DNA of 64,000 bases. Origin: Mesorhizobium sp. YC-39 (lineage in GTDB: Bacteria; Pseudomonadota; Alphaproteobacteria; Rhizobiales; Rhizobiaceae). Within the stretch, counting starts at the first letter, position 1; each line of letters opens with the position of its first letter. The position numbers and the translations under genes were made by a program. Positions 9,341-19,498 of this stretch are shown here, piece after piece. Location of the stretch: assembly GCF_025753795.1 (NCBI RefSeq), contig NZ_JAOWPS010000001.1, positions 1,488,001 through 1,552,000 of the forward strand, read 5' to 3'. Under the pieces are notes generated by a model. It was given only the letters and a program-made list of their open reading frames with translations. It did not search any database and was not told the DNA's origin.

Positions 9341-9931
9341 CTACAGCGCTCGCTCGCCGAGATTGCGTATCTGGCTGATCCACTTCGCGCGGGTCGCATC
9401 GCTGGCGCCAGCGACCATGCCGAACCAGGTCTCGCGCACCGGACTGATGCCGACAAAATGCAGAATGCTTCGCTTCATGCCGGCGATGCCGTGTCCGAGA
9501 AACCATAGCCGGTAGACAACGGAAGGCATGCCCATCGTCACCACGACGCGCGCAGAGCGGCCGCGAAGCAGTGTCCTGGTGAAGCCGCCGCCCTTGTCCG
9601 GGTAGGCGAAGGCCGTCCCTGGCCGCATGACCTGTTCGAGAAATGCCTTGAGCATTGCCGGCATGGTCCCGAGCCACAGCGGAAAGACAAAGACGATGTG
9701 CTCAGCCCAGACGATCGCCTCGGCAACATCTTTTAGTTCGCCGGGAACGGCACCGTGTTCGAACTCTTGCATTGTCCGTAGCATCGGAAAATCAAGCGCT
9801 GCCAGATCGACCCGGCGGACGGCGTGCCCCGCCTTTTCCGCGCCTTCGCCATAGGCGTTGGCAAGACCGCGGCAGAGCCGGTCCGGGGACGGGTCGGGAT
9901 GGCCGACCACAATGAGAATGCGTCGCGGCAT
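9341..9931 (-). CDS. NAD(P)H dehydrogenase-like flavodoxin-fold protein
   Basis: A 196-residue Flavodoxin_2 family member. It has the N-terminal RILIVVGHPDPSP loop for FMN/FAD phosphate, the AEHIVFVFPLWLGTMPAMLKAFLEQVMRPG segment that frames the flavin, and GFTRTLLRGRSARVVVTMGMP. The family performs two-electron reduction of quinones or other electrophiles in the cytoplasm. It lies 31 bases downstream of a small gene preceded by an FNR-type box, so the two probably form a low-oxygen operon. Confidence 0.8.
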   Translation of the reverse strand: MPRRILIVVGHPDPSPDRLCRGLANAYGEGAEKAGHAVRRVDLAALDFPMLRTMQEFEHGAVPGELKDVAEAIVWAEHIVFVFPLWLGTMPAMLKAFLEQVMRPGTAFAYPDKGGGFTRTLLRGRSARVVVTMGMPSVVYRLWFLGHGIAGMKRSILHFVGISPVRETWFGMVAGASDATRAKWISQIRNLGERAL

Positions 9932-9962
9932 GGTCTACTCCCAAGGGCTTGGGCCAGAGGCG

Positions 9963-10349
9963 TCAGGGTCGCTCGACCCGTGCCACCTGGTAGGTGTGCA
10001 TGGCGCCATTGCGCTCGATCGACACATACTCACCGGTTACAAACCGTTCGTCGCCGAGATGAAAGCCGATTTCGTCATCGCGGTCGCCTTCGGCATAGTC
10101 GAAATACCACCGTCCGCCGGGCTTGCGCCGCAGCCGACCGATCAGATCCTCCTCACCGGTGCGAAAGCGGCGAACACGGCAGGAGGCCCTGTGCGATTTC
10201 CATTCCTCGGCATCGATTCGCCCTTCGCCGGTGAGCGGAGCCAGCATGTCATAGCCTTCTTCACGGTCGCCTTCCGGGCGGCCCTTTTCACGCGCGAGCA
10301 GTAGCCGGACATTGCGGAATTTCGGGCTGAGGTCCTTCAGATTGGTCAT
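9963..10349 (-). CDS. Conserved hypothetical protein of the microaerobic regulon
   Basis: A 128-residue, charged, soluble protein with no signal peptide or membrane segment and no motif I recognise. Tracts such as RRKPGGRWYFDYAEGDRDDEIGF suggest a compact beta-rich fold. AAAGGAG lies 6 bases before the ATG. An exact FNR-type box is centred about 56 bp upstream, and a quinone-reductase-like gene follows in the same direction. A role in low-oxygen redox adaptation is inferred from context only. Confidence 0.65.
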   Translation of the reverse strand: MTNLKDLSPKFRNVRLLLAREKGRPEGDREEGYDMLAPLTGEGRIDAEEWKSHRASCRVRRFRTGEEDLIGRLRRKPGGRWYFDYAEGDRDDEIGFHLGDERFVTGEYVSIERNGAMHTYQVARVERP

Positions 10350-10398
10350 GGCGAACTCCTTTCACGGAGTCTCATAGAGCGGTGGCGATCCTCGGCCC

Positions 10399-10412
10399 TT
10401 GATCCGCATCAA
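10399..10412. promoter_or_regulatory. FNR/FixK-type box (TTGATCCGCATCAA)
   Basis: Exact consensus match centred about 56 bp before the ATG at 10349. It lies just past the stop of the MgtC-like gene, so it separates that operon from the next one. Confidence 0.8.
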
Positions 10413-10437
10413 AAGGGACCTCGTCGAATCGGCGCCG

Positions 10438-11688
10438 TCAGAGGGTCGGCAGCAGCATGGCGCAGTAGCCGGCGGCCGCTGCGATCAGGGTCGCTCCAAC
10501 CAACGGCAGCCAGAACCTGACCGGCCCGGCAAATATTGCCAGAAAGAGGCGACCGATCGCGTTTGCCGCAAGCGCGGCGAGCACCGCCTGACCCACGGTC
10601 TCGACAGGGACCGAATGCTTTACCAGGCGCAACGCGCTGAGCACCGAGACATCGACATCGAACGTGCCGGCAAGCGCCGAGCTCGCCAGCAAGCCGCGTC
10701 CGCCGAATTGAGTAGCCAATGCGGCGCTCGCGGTGGCGACAACCGCAAAGAGCAAGGCGAAAAGCAGCAAAGGGCCCAGTTCGAATGGATTGCGTGCCAG
10801 TGCGCCGCTTTTGTGACCCCTGCCGGCGCGAGCCAACAGCAATGCGCCGCAGGCCGCGAAACCGAGCGCCGCGGCAATCGCGGGAATGCCGGCCGGGATG
10901 AATACGCTTGGCTCGATGATCAAAACCACGGCGCAGACGCGTAGCACCGAAACCATTGCAGCCAGCGAAGCCGCGCCTGCCAGCGGTAGCGGATTGCTTG
11001 CGGATGTGGCGTTGCGGGCAAGCGCCAAGGTCACGGCGGTAGAAGAGACGATGGCGCCGACGAGGGAGCTGACGAGCAGGCCACGCGTGGTTCCCAGGAC
11101 GCGAACAGCGACATAGCCAGCGAACGATATCGATGCCATCAGCACCGTGAGGAACCAGACCTCCCATGGGTTGAAACCGCCCCACGGATCCAGCGTCCGG
11201 TTTGGCAACAGGGGCAGAACGATCGCGGTCATCACTGCCAGGATCAGCGCCGAGCGAAGCTCGATCCAGGTCAATCGCTTCAGCAGGCCGTGCAGGACCT
11301 CGCGGCTGGCCAGGATTGCGGCCAATGCCGCGCCACCGGCGGCAGCCGCTCGATAATCGCCGGCGACGGAAAGGGCGCCAAGCGCGAACACGCCCAAGCC
11401 AGTAATCACACTCGTAACGCTGAAATCCTCGTCATGGGCGGCCTCGCGCGCCTTGTACCAGGCGAAGATTGCGGCGAAGGCGATGAATCCGCCGACCAGC
11501 ACGGAGACCGCGCCGAGCGCATCGGCCAGCGCTGCCAGAATGCCGCCGAGCAGGCCGGATATGCCGAAGGTGCGGATGCCGGCCGTGCGGCTGCGATCGG
11601 GCGCATCCCGTTCGCGCCAGCCACGCTCCAATCCGACAAGCAGGCCTATTGCGAGGGCAAGTCCGAGCCGGGCGATGAGCGAATCCAT
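10438..11688 (-). CDS. MgtC/DUF4010-type integral membrane protein
   Basis: A 416-residue protein with about 12 predicted hydrophobic segments. The N-terminal part (LGLALAIGLLVGLERGW, then RTFGISGLLGGI) matches the MgtC/SapB region, and the rest matches DUF4010. The transported species is not known. It is the last gene of a four-gene run (DUF302, P-type ATPase, thioredoxin, this gene) with gaps of about 12-31 bases, which suggests a shared metal or redox stress job at low oxygen (inference). Confidence 0.78.
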   Translation of the reverse strand: MDSLIARLGLALAIGLLVGLERGWRERDAPDRSRTAGIRTFGISGLLGGILAALADALGAVSVLVGGFIAFAAIFAWYKAREAAHDEDFSVTSVITGLGVFALGALSVAGDYRAAAAGGAALAAILASREVLHGLLKRLTWIELRSALILAVMTAIVLPLLPNRTLDPWGGFNPWEVWFLTVLMASISFAGYVAVRVLGTTRGLLVSSLVGAIVSSTAVTLALARNATSASNPLPLAGAASLAAMVSVLRVCAVVLIIEPSVFIPAGIPAIAAALGFAACGALLLARAGRGHKSGALARNPFELGPLLLFALLFAVVATASAALATQFGGRGLLASSALAGTFDVDVSVLSALRLVKHSVPVETVGQAVLAALAANAIGRLFLAIFAGPVRFWLPLVGATLIAAAAGYCAMLLPTL

Positions 11689-11700
11689 GTCTGGCGGCCT

Positions 11701-12150
11701 TCAGGCGGTGGCCATCGGCAGGTGGTCGCGAATCCACCTGACGATCTGCCCCGTTGTCATTGCGCCGGATGTGCGCGCGATTTCGCGCCCGCCATGAAAG
11801 AGGATCATGGTGGGAATGCCGCGAATGCCGAGTCTGGCCGAAAGGGCTTGTTCATTGTCGGAATTGAGTTTGATCAGGCGAACATACGGCTCCAGCTCAT
11901 TTGCCGCTGCTTCATAGGCCGGAGCCATCATCTTGCAGGGGCCGCACCACGGTGCCCAAACGTCGACGACAACTGGGAGACTGCTGCGCGCGATCTGACA
12001 ATCGAAAACCCGGGTGTCGACGTCTTCCGGGTGACACGAAAACAGCCTGTTCCCGCACTTTCCACATTTCGCGTCCATGGCATCGCGGGCCGGCGGCAGG
12101 CGGTTGACCCCACCGCATTTGCTGCAAACAACCAGATTCTGCTGTGCCAT
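11701..12150 (-). CDS. trxC: Thioredoxin 2 (zinc-binding thioredoxin)
   Basis: A 149-residue TrxC type. The N-terminal zinc domain has CSKC and CGKC pairs (residues about 9-12 and 30-33), followed by a thioredoxin fold with the active site WAPWCGPCKMM and the cis-Pro loop RGIPTMILF. It reduces protein disulfides in the cytoplasm, and TrxC types elsewhere are linked to oxidative stress. It lies 28 bases after the P-type ATPase gene and 12 bases before the MgtC-like gene. Confidence 0.92.
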   Translation of the reverse strand: MAQQNLVVCSKCGGVNRLPPARDAMDAKCGKCGNRLFSCHPEDVDTRVFDCQIARSSLPVVVDVWAPWCGPCKMMAPAYEAAANELEPYVRLIKLNSDNEQALSARLGIRGIPTMILFHGGREIARTSGAMTTGQIVRWIRDHLPMATA

Positions 12151-12178
12151 GGCTATTCACCGATTTTGCTCTCGACCA

Positions 12179-14032
<1,854 letters not shown>

Positions 14033-14063
14033 ACAATGTCCCACAACCTTGAAGGCCCCGGCG

Positions 14064-14450
14064 CTAGAGTTCGCGGACCATGTCCTCGAGCAGGCGCCGC
14101 ACATCCTTCGCGACCTGCGCAAGCTCGCGATTGCCGATAGCGCCCATTGAAGCGACCGGATCCACCGCTGCGACCTCTACCTTTCCTGGACCGACCTCCG
14201 TGACGATTACGTTGCAAGGCAGCATGGTTCCGATCTTGTCTTCGGCCTGAAGCGCGCGCCACGCGAAGTGCGGATTGCATGCGCCCAGGATAATATAGGG
14301 CCTGAAATCGGCGCCAAGCTTGGCCTTCATGGTCTGCTGGACATCGATCGAGGTCAGAACGCCAAACCCCTTGCTTGCGAGCTTGTCGGTCACGTGGTCG
14401 ATTGCCGCGGGAAACGGCATGGCGATGGTCTTGCTGAAATAGTAGCTCAT
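14064..14450 (-). CDS. DUF302 family protein
   Basis: A 128-residue protein matching DUF302: MSYYFSKTIAMPFPAAIDHV, then GFGVLTSIDVQQTMKAKLG, YIILGACNPHFAWRAL, and LPCNVIVTEV. It has no signal peptide. DUF302 proteins often lie beside redox or metal genes; their biochemistry is not settled. It starts the operon that continues with a P-type ATPase, trxC and an MgtC-like gene. A degenerate FNR-type site lies about 105 bp upstream and may serve this gene or the divergent acetyltransferase. Confidence 0.85.
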   Translation of the reverse strand: MSYYFSKTIAMPFPAAIDHVTDKLASKGFGVLTSIDVQQTMKAKLGADFRPYIILGACNPHFAWRALQAEDKIGTMLPCNVIVTEVGPGKVEVAAVDPVASMGAIGNRELAQVAKDVRRLLEDMVREL

Positions 14451-14548
14451 CCAACTCTCCAGTCATTGGTCGCAACAGCTCGTCACCACTTTGCGAGCGG
14501 CCGCCTCGAACCTTGCGCAACAGCTAATCGCGATGACCGGAGAACGCT

Positions 14549-14562
14549 TTGATCCAACGCAA
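14549..14562. promoter_or_regulatory. Hybrid FNR-like box (TTGATCCAACGCAA)
   Basis: The left half is a perfect FixK/FNR half-site (TTGAT) and the right half is CGCAA instead of ATCAA. It is centred about 58 bp before the GTG at 14614, a spacing like that of the exact boxes. A second site with the same right half lies at 19412. Whether FNR, FixK or an NnrR-like protein binds it is unknown. Confidence 0.45.
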
Positions 14563-14613
14563 CGAACGGGCAAGATCGACGGGTGATTATCGCCATGAAC
14601 AGGAGACCTAAGG

Positions 14614-17295
14614 GTGACGATCCGAAATCTCGACCATGCGTTCGCCCCGAAATCGGTTGCCATCTTCGGTGCATCAAGGCGTGAAGGCTCGGTCGGCCGC
14701 GTCGTGTTCGACAACATCGTCAGCGGCGGCTTCGCGGGCGAGATCTGGCCAGTCAACCCGAAATACTCCGAGGTCGCCGGTAGATGCTGCTACGCGAAGG
14801 CGGCCGACCTGCCGGATGTTCCAGATCTTGGTGTCATCGTCACGCCGCCGGACACGGTTCCGGGCATCGTGCGCGACCTCGCTGACAAGGGCACGCGGGC
14901 GGCGGTCGTCATCACAGCCGGGCTTACGCGCGAGAACGGATTGCGTCAGGCCACGCTCGACGCTGCCAAGCCCACTCTTTTCCGCATCATCGGGCCGAAC
15001 ACGGTCGGGCTGATGATCCCGCCATTACGGCTCAACGCCGGATTTGCGCACATGGCCGCCAAGCCTGGCAACATCGCGCTGCTGTCGCAATCCGGCGCCA
15101 TTGCCACATCGCTGATCGACTGGGCCGCGGACAACAATGTCGGCTTCTCGCATATCGTCTCTCTCGGCGACATGGCGGATGTCGACGTTGGCGATTGTCT
15201 CGACATGCTGGCGGGAGATGCGCACACGCGCGCCATCGTGATGTATCTCGAAACAATTCCCAATCCGCGCAAGTTCATCTCGGCCGCCCGGGCGGCGGCA
15301 CGGGTCAAGCCGGTGATTGCGATCAAGTCGGGTCGGCATGAGCAATCGGCCAAAGCGGCGGCGACCCACGCTGGCGCGCTATCGGGGGCAGATCGTGTCG
15401 TCGATGCGGCATTGTTGCGCGCAGGCATCCTGCGCGTCAAAGACCTGACCGAACTGTTTGATGCCGCTGAGACGACCGCCCGCTTCTCTCCACTCAAGCG
15501 GGCTCGCGTCGGCATCGTCACCAATGGCGGCGGGGCAGGGGTATTGGCCCTCGATCAACTCATCGACTGCAAAGGGGAATTAGCCGCGCTTTCACCCGCC
15601 ACCATCGAACGCCTGAATGCCGTCTTGCCGCCGACATGGTCGCACGCCAATCCGGTCGACATCATTGGTGACGCCCCGCCAGAGCGCTACAAGGCCGCCG
15701 TCGAAGCGGTGGCGGTCGATCCCGGAACGGACGTCGTCCTGGTGATGAATTGCCCAACTGGGCTGGGTTCACCGATTGCCGCGGCAAGCGCGGTGACGGA
15801 ACTCACAAGGGAAGGGATGATCGCCGGCAAACCAGTCCTGACCTGCTGGCTCGGGGAACACACGGCGCGCGCCGGCCGGAAAATTCTTCAGGATTCCGGC
15901 ATTGCCAGTTTCGAAACGCCGGCTGACGCGGCAATGGCCGTCTTCTACCTTAACGAATGGTCGCGTGCCCAGCGGGCATTGATGCGCACGCCGTCGAGCC
16001 GCAGCGAGGATATCTCGAGCGACCGAGACGCCGTGCTTGCCATATTTAGGCAGGTCGCGAAGGAGGGGCGGCGAATGCTGACCGAACCCGAAGCCAAGGC
16101 GGCAATTTCCGCCTACGGCATCCCGGTACCCGAGACGATCGTCGCCAGATCTCCTGCCGAAGCGGAAGTGGCGGCAGGCAGCCTCCTCAAGATGTCTGAA
16201 CAGGTCGTCGTCAAGCTGCTGTCCAAAGCGATCTCGCACAAGTCGGACATTGGCGGGGTGGTCCTCAGCATTGCCGATGCCGCTGCCGCCGGCGAGGCCG
16301 CGCGTTCAATCGAGGCGCGTGTGCGCAAGCACGCACCAAAAGCCGACGTTGAAGGCTACGCCGTTCAGCCGATGGTGGTGCGAAAACAGGCGCAGGAACT
16401 CATCCTCGGTATGAACCGGGATCCGATCTTCGGGCCGGCCATCCTGTTTGGCGCTGGCGGTGTTGCGGTCGAGGTGATGGACGATACGGCGACCGCGCTG
16501 CCGCCGCTCGACGACGTTCTTGCCGGTGACCTGATCGCGCAAACGCGGATCGGCCTCCTGCTTGCCGGGTTCCGCGATCGCAAACCGGCGCACCGACAGG
16601 CGATCATTGCGGCGCTCAACAGCCTCTCGCAGATGACCGTCGACTTTCCGTGCCTCGTTGCGATGGACATCAATCCACTGCTCGCCGACGCAGCCGGCGT
16701 GATTGCGCTTGACGCCCGCATCGAAATCGAGCCGGAACGCGTGGAAGAGGCGGCCCCCAACCCGGCGCTTGCGATCAGGCCTTATCCGTCCGGTTGGGAA
16801 AAGGAGTTTTCGGTGAGCGGCACGCACTATCACATCCGGCCGATCAAACCGGCCGATATCGCACTCTATCCCGAATTCCTTGCCCGGATTTCGCCTGACG
16901 ATCTGCGGCTGCGTTTTCTGTCGCCGCGCAAAAGCTTCTCCGACCAGATGTTGAAGCGATTTACCCAGCTCGACTATGACCGTAACATGGCCTTCGTCGC
17001 TCTGGAGACAGGCACTGGCGCTTTGGCGGGCATCAGCCGGCTTTCCTGCGATCCAGACCATTCCGTTGCCGAATATGCCTTGCTGGTGCGCACCGACCTG
17101 CAGGGTCACGGCCTGGGCTGGGAATTGCTCAGGCAGATCGTCGACTATGCAAAGGCCGACGGGATCGGCCGGATCGAAGGCCTTGTGCTCAGCGAGAACA
17201 CGAGGATGCTGGCCATGTGCCGCGAATTCGGCTTCTCGGTAGAGCATCATCCAAGCGAAGCCGGCCTTGTCGAGGCAAGGCTCGACCTCCGTTAA
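14614..17295 (+). CDS. Acyl-CoA synthetase (NDP-forming)-GNAT fusion, protein acetyltransferase-like
   Basis: An 893-residue fusion. Residues about 1-460 form the CoA-binding and ligase-CoA domains of NDP-forming acyl-CoA synthetases (KSVAIFGASRREGSVGRVVF, IGPNTVGLM, LLSQSGAIATSLIDWA). Residues about 480-710 form an ATP-grasp domain (TEPEAKAAISAYGIPVPET, KAISHKSDIGGV). The last 150 residues are a GNAT domain (YALLVRTDLQGHGLGWELL). This is the layout of Pat/YfiQ lysine acetyltransferases, which acetylate enzymes such as acetyl-CoA synthetase. The start is GTG after AGGAGACCTAAG. A hybrid FNR-like box suggests low-oxygen control. Confidence 0.85.
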   Translation: MTIRNLDHAFAPKSVAIFGASRREGSVGRVVFDNIVSGGFAGEIWPVNPKYSEVAGRCCYAKAADLPDVPDLGVIVTPPDTVPGIVRDLADKGTRAAVVITAGLTRENGLRQATLDAAKPTLFRIIGPNTVGLMIPPLRLNAGFAHMAAKPGNIALLSQSGAIATSLIDWAADNNVGFSHIVSLGDMADVDVGDCLDMLAGDAHTRAIVMYLETIPNPRKFISAARAAARVKPVIAIKSGRHEQSAKAAATHAGALSGADRVVDAALLRAGILRVKDLTELFDAAETTARFSPLKRARVGIVTNGGGAGVLALDQLIDCKGELAALSPATIERLNAVLPPTWSHANPVDIIGDAPPERYKAAVEAVAVDPGTDVVLVMNCPTGLGSPIAAASAVTELTREGMIAGKPVLTCWLGEHTARAGRKILQDSGIASFETPADAAMAVFYLNEWSRAQRALMRTPSSRSEDISSDRDAVLAIFRQVAKEGRRMLTEPEAKAAISAYGIPVPETIVARSPAEAEVAAGSLLKMSEQVVVKLLSKAISHKSDIGGVVLSIADAAAAGEAARSIEARVRKHAPKADVEGYAVQPMVVRKQAQELILGMNRDPIFGPAILFGAGGVAVEVMDDTATALPPLDDVLAGDLIAQTRIGLLLAGFRDRKPAHRQAIIAALNSLSQMTVDFPCLVAMDINPLLADAAGVIALDARIEIEPERVEEAAPNPALAIRPYPSGWEKEFSVSGTHYHIRPIKPADIALYPEFLARISPDDLRLRFLSPRKSFSDQMLKRFTQLDYDRNMAFVALETGTGALAGISRLSCDPDHSVAEYALLVRTDLQGHGLGWELLRQIVDYAKADGIGRIEGLVLSENTRMLAMCREFGFSVEHHPSEAGLVEARLDLR

Positions 17296-17317
17296 GGTCA
17301 ATCACCCTGCCGCACAG

Positions 17318-18871
17318 TCAGGAGGCTGTGCGCAGGGTTTCGGAAGTGTCGCTTTCGGAGAAGCTTCTCAATTCCGCAACGATTTCGGTGAGCTTCCGAC
17401 CGGCGTTGATCTTGAGCCAGCCGGACTGGGAGGTATTTCGCTGCAACTGCCGGGAGAGGATATCGATGGTGGCGTCGGAAGGGCCGCCCTTGCGCTCGCT
17501 GACCCGTTGCCAAAGAACAAGCGGATCCGCCTCCAGCCAGAATCCAGAGAATGAGACACCCCTGTCACTCGCCGCCTTCTCGATCCGGCTTCGATCATCT
17601 GGCCTGTCGAACACTGCATCGGCGACCACTGCCCCGCCCTCGGAGAGGATCAGACCGGCCTGCCACGCCATTTGACGATAAACACGTTCCGACACTTCCG
17701 GTCGATAGGCCTTGTCCGGCAGCCTCGTCTCGGCCGGCACCCCATGCATGGCTTTGCGGATGCGATCACTCTCGACAATGCGCGCGCCGGGCGGTGCGCC
17801 GACATAGGCGGCGAGTGCCTCGGCGACTGTCGTCTTGCCGGAACCGCTCAGGCCGCCGAAGGCAACGAGTCGCGGCGATGTTGCCTGGAGAAATGTTCGG
17901 GCAAGCTCGAAGTAGGATCTGGCCTCGGCAATCAATCTGGCGGAATCGGCACTGCCTTCCTCAACCTGCGTTGCGGTGACATGGGCGCGTACAGCAGCCC
18001 GCACCGCCATGAAAAAGGGCAGGAGGATGAACCCGTCTTCATCGTCGGCTTCGTCGAGATAGCGGTTCATCACGAGATTGGCGAGTTCCGGAAAACCGCG
18101 ATGCCAGAGGTCCATCAACAGGAAGGCAAGGTCGTAAAGCACATCGACAGTCGCGATCTGGTCATTGAATTCGATGCAATCGAAGAGGCGAGGCTCGCCA
18201 TCGAAGAGGCAGATGTTACGCAGATGCAGATCGCCGTGGCAGCGGCGGACCTTGCCTGCGGCCTCCCGCCGGTCAAGCAGGCCGGAGTGACGAGCGAGGG
18301 CAGTGCGGAAGACCTTGGCGAATGCCTCGATCTCGTCTTTTTTGAAAACATGGCTGGTGGCAAAGCCGGCTTGGTTGATATCGAGCACGCCCGCCAGGTT
18401 CGATGATCCGCTGCCGGTGTGGATCTCCGGCGCGCCGCGATGGTATCGCACGATCATGCGCGCGGCCGCTGTCATCAGCGTCGGCGTCAGTTCGCCGCGA
18501 ACAGCCATTCGGTCGAGAAGCTTCGACTGATCGAATCGAACCATCTCGATCGCCGCATCGATCAGTTCGCCGGTTCCATCGAAGGCGAGCTTGCTATCGG
18601 CCTCTCGCGTGATCCGCCGCACACCCACATAAAGGCCGGGTGCGGTCTTCGAGTTGAGTTCCACCTCTTTCTCGCAAGCGGCCAGCCTCAATGCCGGCGT
18701 CGAGAAATCGACATAAGGCAGCTTGACCGCCCGCTTCATCTTCAGGACTCGTTGGCCAGCCAGAAAAATCCGCGAAATATGAGTCTCGATCGCCTCCACC
18801 TGTCCCGTCTCGCCGTATGTGGCGGGATCGAGCAGCATAGTGACCGCGGCTTCCTGGTTTTCAACGATCAT
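17318..18871 (-). CDS. APH-like kinase fused to AAA/P-loop kinase
   Basis: A 517-residue fusion. The first 330 residues resemble the aminoglycoside-phosphotransferase fold (RRCHGDLHLRNICLFDGEPRLFDCIEFND has the catalytic HGDLHxxN and the metal Asp). The last 170 residues are a P-loop kinase (FGGLSGSGKTTVAEALA, then DAVFDRPDDR). Start ATG 18871 follows GGAGG. The substrate is unknown. The same architecture occurs in Rv2004c, a member of the M. tuberculosis DosR dormancy regulon (from memory). It lies 51 bases after a cytochrome c gene with an FNR-type box upstream, so the two are probably co-transcribed at low oxygen. Confidence 0.82.
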   Translation of the reverse strand: MIVENQEAAVTMLLDPATYGETGQVEAIETHISRIFLAGQRVLKMKRAVKLPYVDFSTPALRLAACEKEVELNSKTAPGLYVGVRRITREADSKLAFDGTGELIDAAIEMVRFDQSKLLDRMAVRGELTPTLMTAAARMIVRYHRGAPEIHTGSGSSNLAGVLDINQAGFATSHVFKKDEIEAFAKVFRTALARHSGLLDRREAAGKVRRCHGDLHLRNICLFDGEPRLFDCIEFNDQIATVDVLYDLAFLLMDLWHRGFPELANLVMNRYLDEADDEDGFILLPFFMAVRAAVRAHVTATQVEEGSADSARLIAEARSYFELARTFLQATSPRLVAFGGLSGSGKTTVAEALAAYVGAPPGARIVESDRIRKAMHGVPAETRLPDKAYRPEVSERVYRQMAWQAGLILSEGGAVVADAVFDRPDDRSRIEKAASDRGVSFSGFWLEADPLVLWQRVSERKGGPSDATIDILSRQLQRNTSQSGWLKINAGRKLTEIVAELRSFSESDTSETLRTAS

Positions 18872-18922
18872 GGCCTGCCTCCTTGAAGCTCCCACCGCAA
18901 AAGACCTTTCGTGACCTGAAGC

Positions 18923-19312
18923 CTACCGCTGCAGCGCTTGGACGTAACCAGCCAGGTTGTGGATACGTTCCCTGGTGACGATTTCTCCGGCGTTGGGGCC
19001 GTATTTCCTGGCGTCATCGGGCAGGAATTGGCGGCCCCAGACAGGCATATCGCGTTCGCCATGCTCAGGCACCATCGCGCGGCCGTCGATCACTGCAAAG
19101 ACGCGCCAATACGGAAATTCGCCACCATTCTTTCTGGAGAGGCGCGTCAGGTCGGCCGGGCGCTTCACCAGTCCGTCGCCCAAGGGGCCGTCACCCTTGC
19201 CGTCGAGACCATGGCAGACCGCGCAGGAATTCAGGTACTCGGCCTGGCCATAGCTCATTTCCTGCGCCGTTGAGGTATTGAAAGCCAAGGCTGCGAAAAC
19301 TGCGGTGATCAT
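18923..19312 (-). CDS. Periplasmic c-type cytochrome
   Basis: A 129-residue exported monohaem cytochrome c. A short signal peptide (MITAVFAALAFNTSTAQ) is followed by a single haem site CAVCH and the distal Met region around GRAMVPEHGERDMPVWGRQF. The ATG at 19312 is preferred over an upstream in-frame GTG at 19333 because the signal peptide starts there. It probably shuttles electrons in the periplasm. An exact FNR-type box is centred about 71 bp upstream, and an APH-AAA fusion gene follows. Confidence 0.85.
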   Translation of the reverse strand: MITAVFAALAFNTSTAQEMSYGQAEYLNSCAVCHGLDGKGDGPLGDGLVKRPADLTRLSRKNGGEFPYWRVFAVIDGRAMVPEHGERDMPVWGRQFLPDDARKYGPNAGEIVTRERIHNLAGYVQALQR

Positions 19313-19376
19313 GAATCTCACTTGCGTCTCCACCGATTGATTGCCTGAAGCCTATTGCCCCCGCATCGCCAGCACC

Positions 19377-19390
19377 TTGATGCGTATCAA
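19377..19390. promoter_or_regulatory. FNR/FixK-type box (TTGATGCGTATCAA)
   Basis: Exact match centred about 71 bp before the cytochrome c start on the minus strand. It also lies about 115 bp before the universal stress gene on the plus strand, which has its own closer degenerate site. Confidence 0.82.
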
Positions 19391-19411
19391 TTGCCTCGGC
19401 AGCGACGCTGT

Positions 19412-19425
19412 TTGATTCAGCGCAA
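19412..19425. promoter_or_regulatory. Hybrid FNR-like box (TTGATTCAGCGCAA)
   Basis: TTGAT on the left and CGCAA on the right, as at 14549. It is centred about 80 bp before the GTG at 19499. It could be a weaker FNR site or one read by a related regulator of the same family. Confidence 0.4.
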
Positions 19426-19498
19426 TGAACGTGCCTGCTGCCCCCGCTAATGATTGAAGCCACGATGGAACCTTCACTCGAAATCAGGAGCTGCGGTC

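Noticed and set aside
9037..9378. A 113-codon plus-strand frame
   Set aside because: It has no ribosome site, covers repeat-like debris and overlaps the end of a real gene on the other strand.
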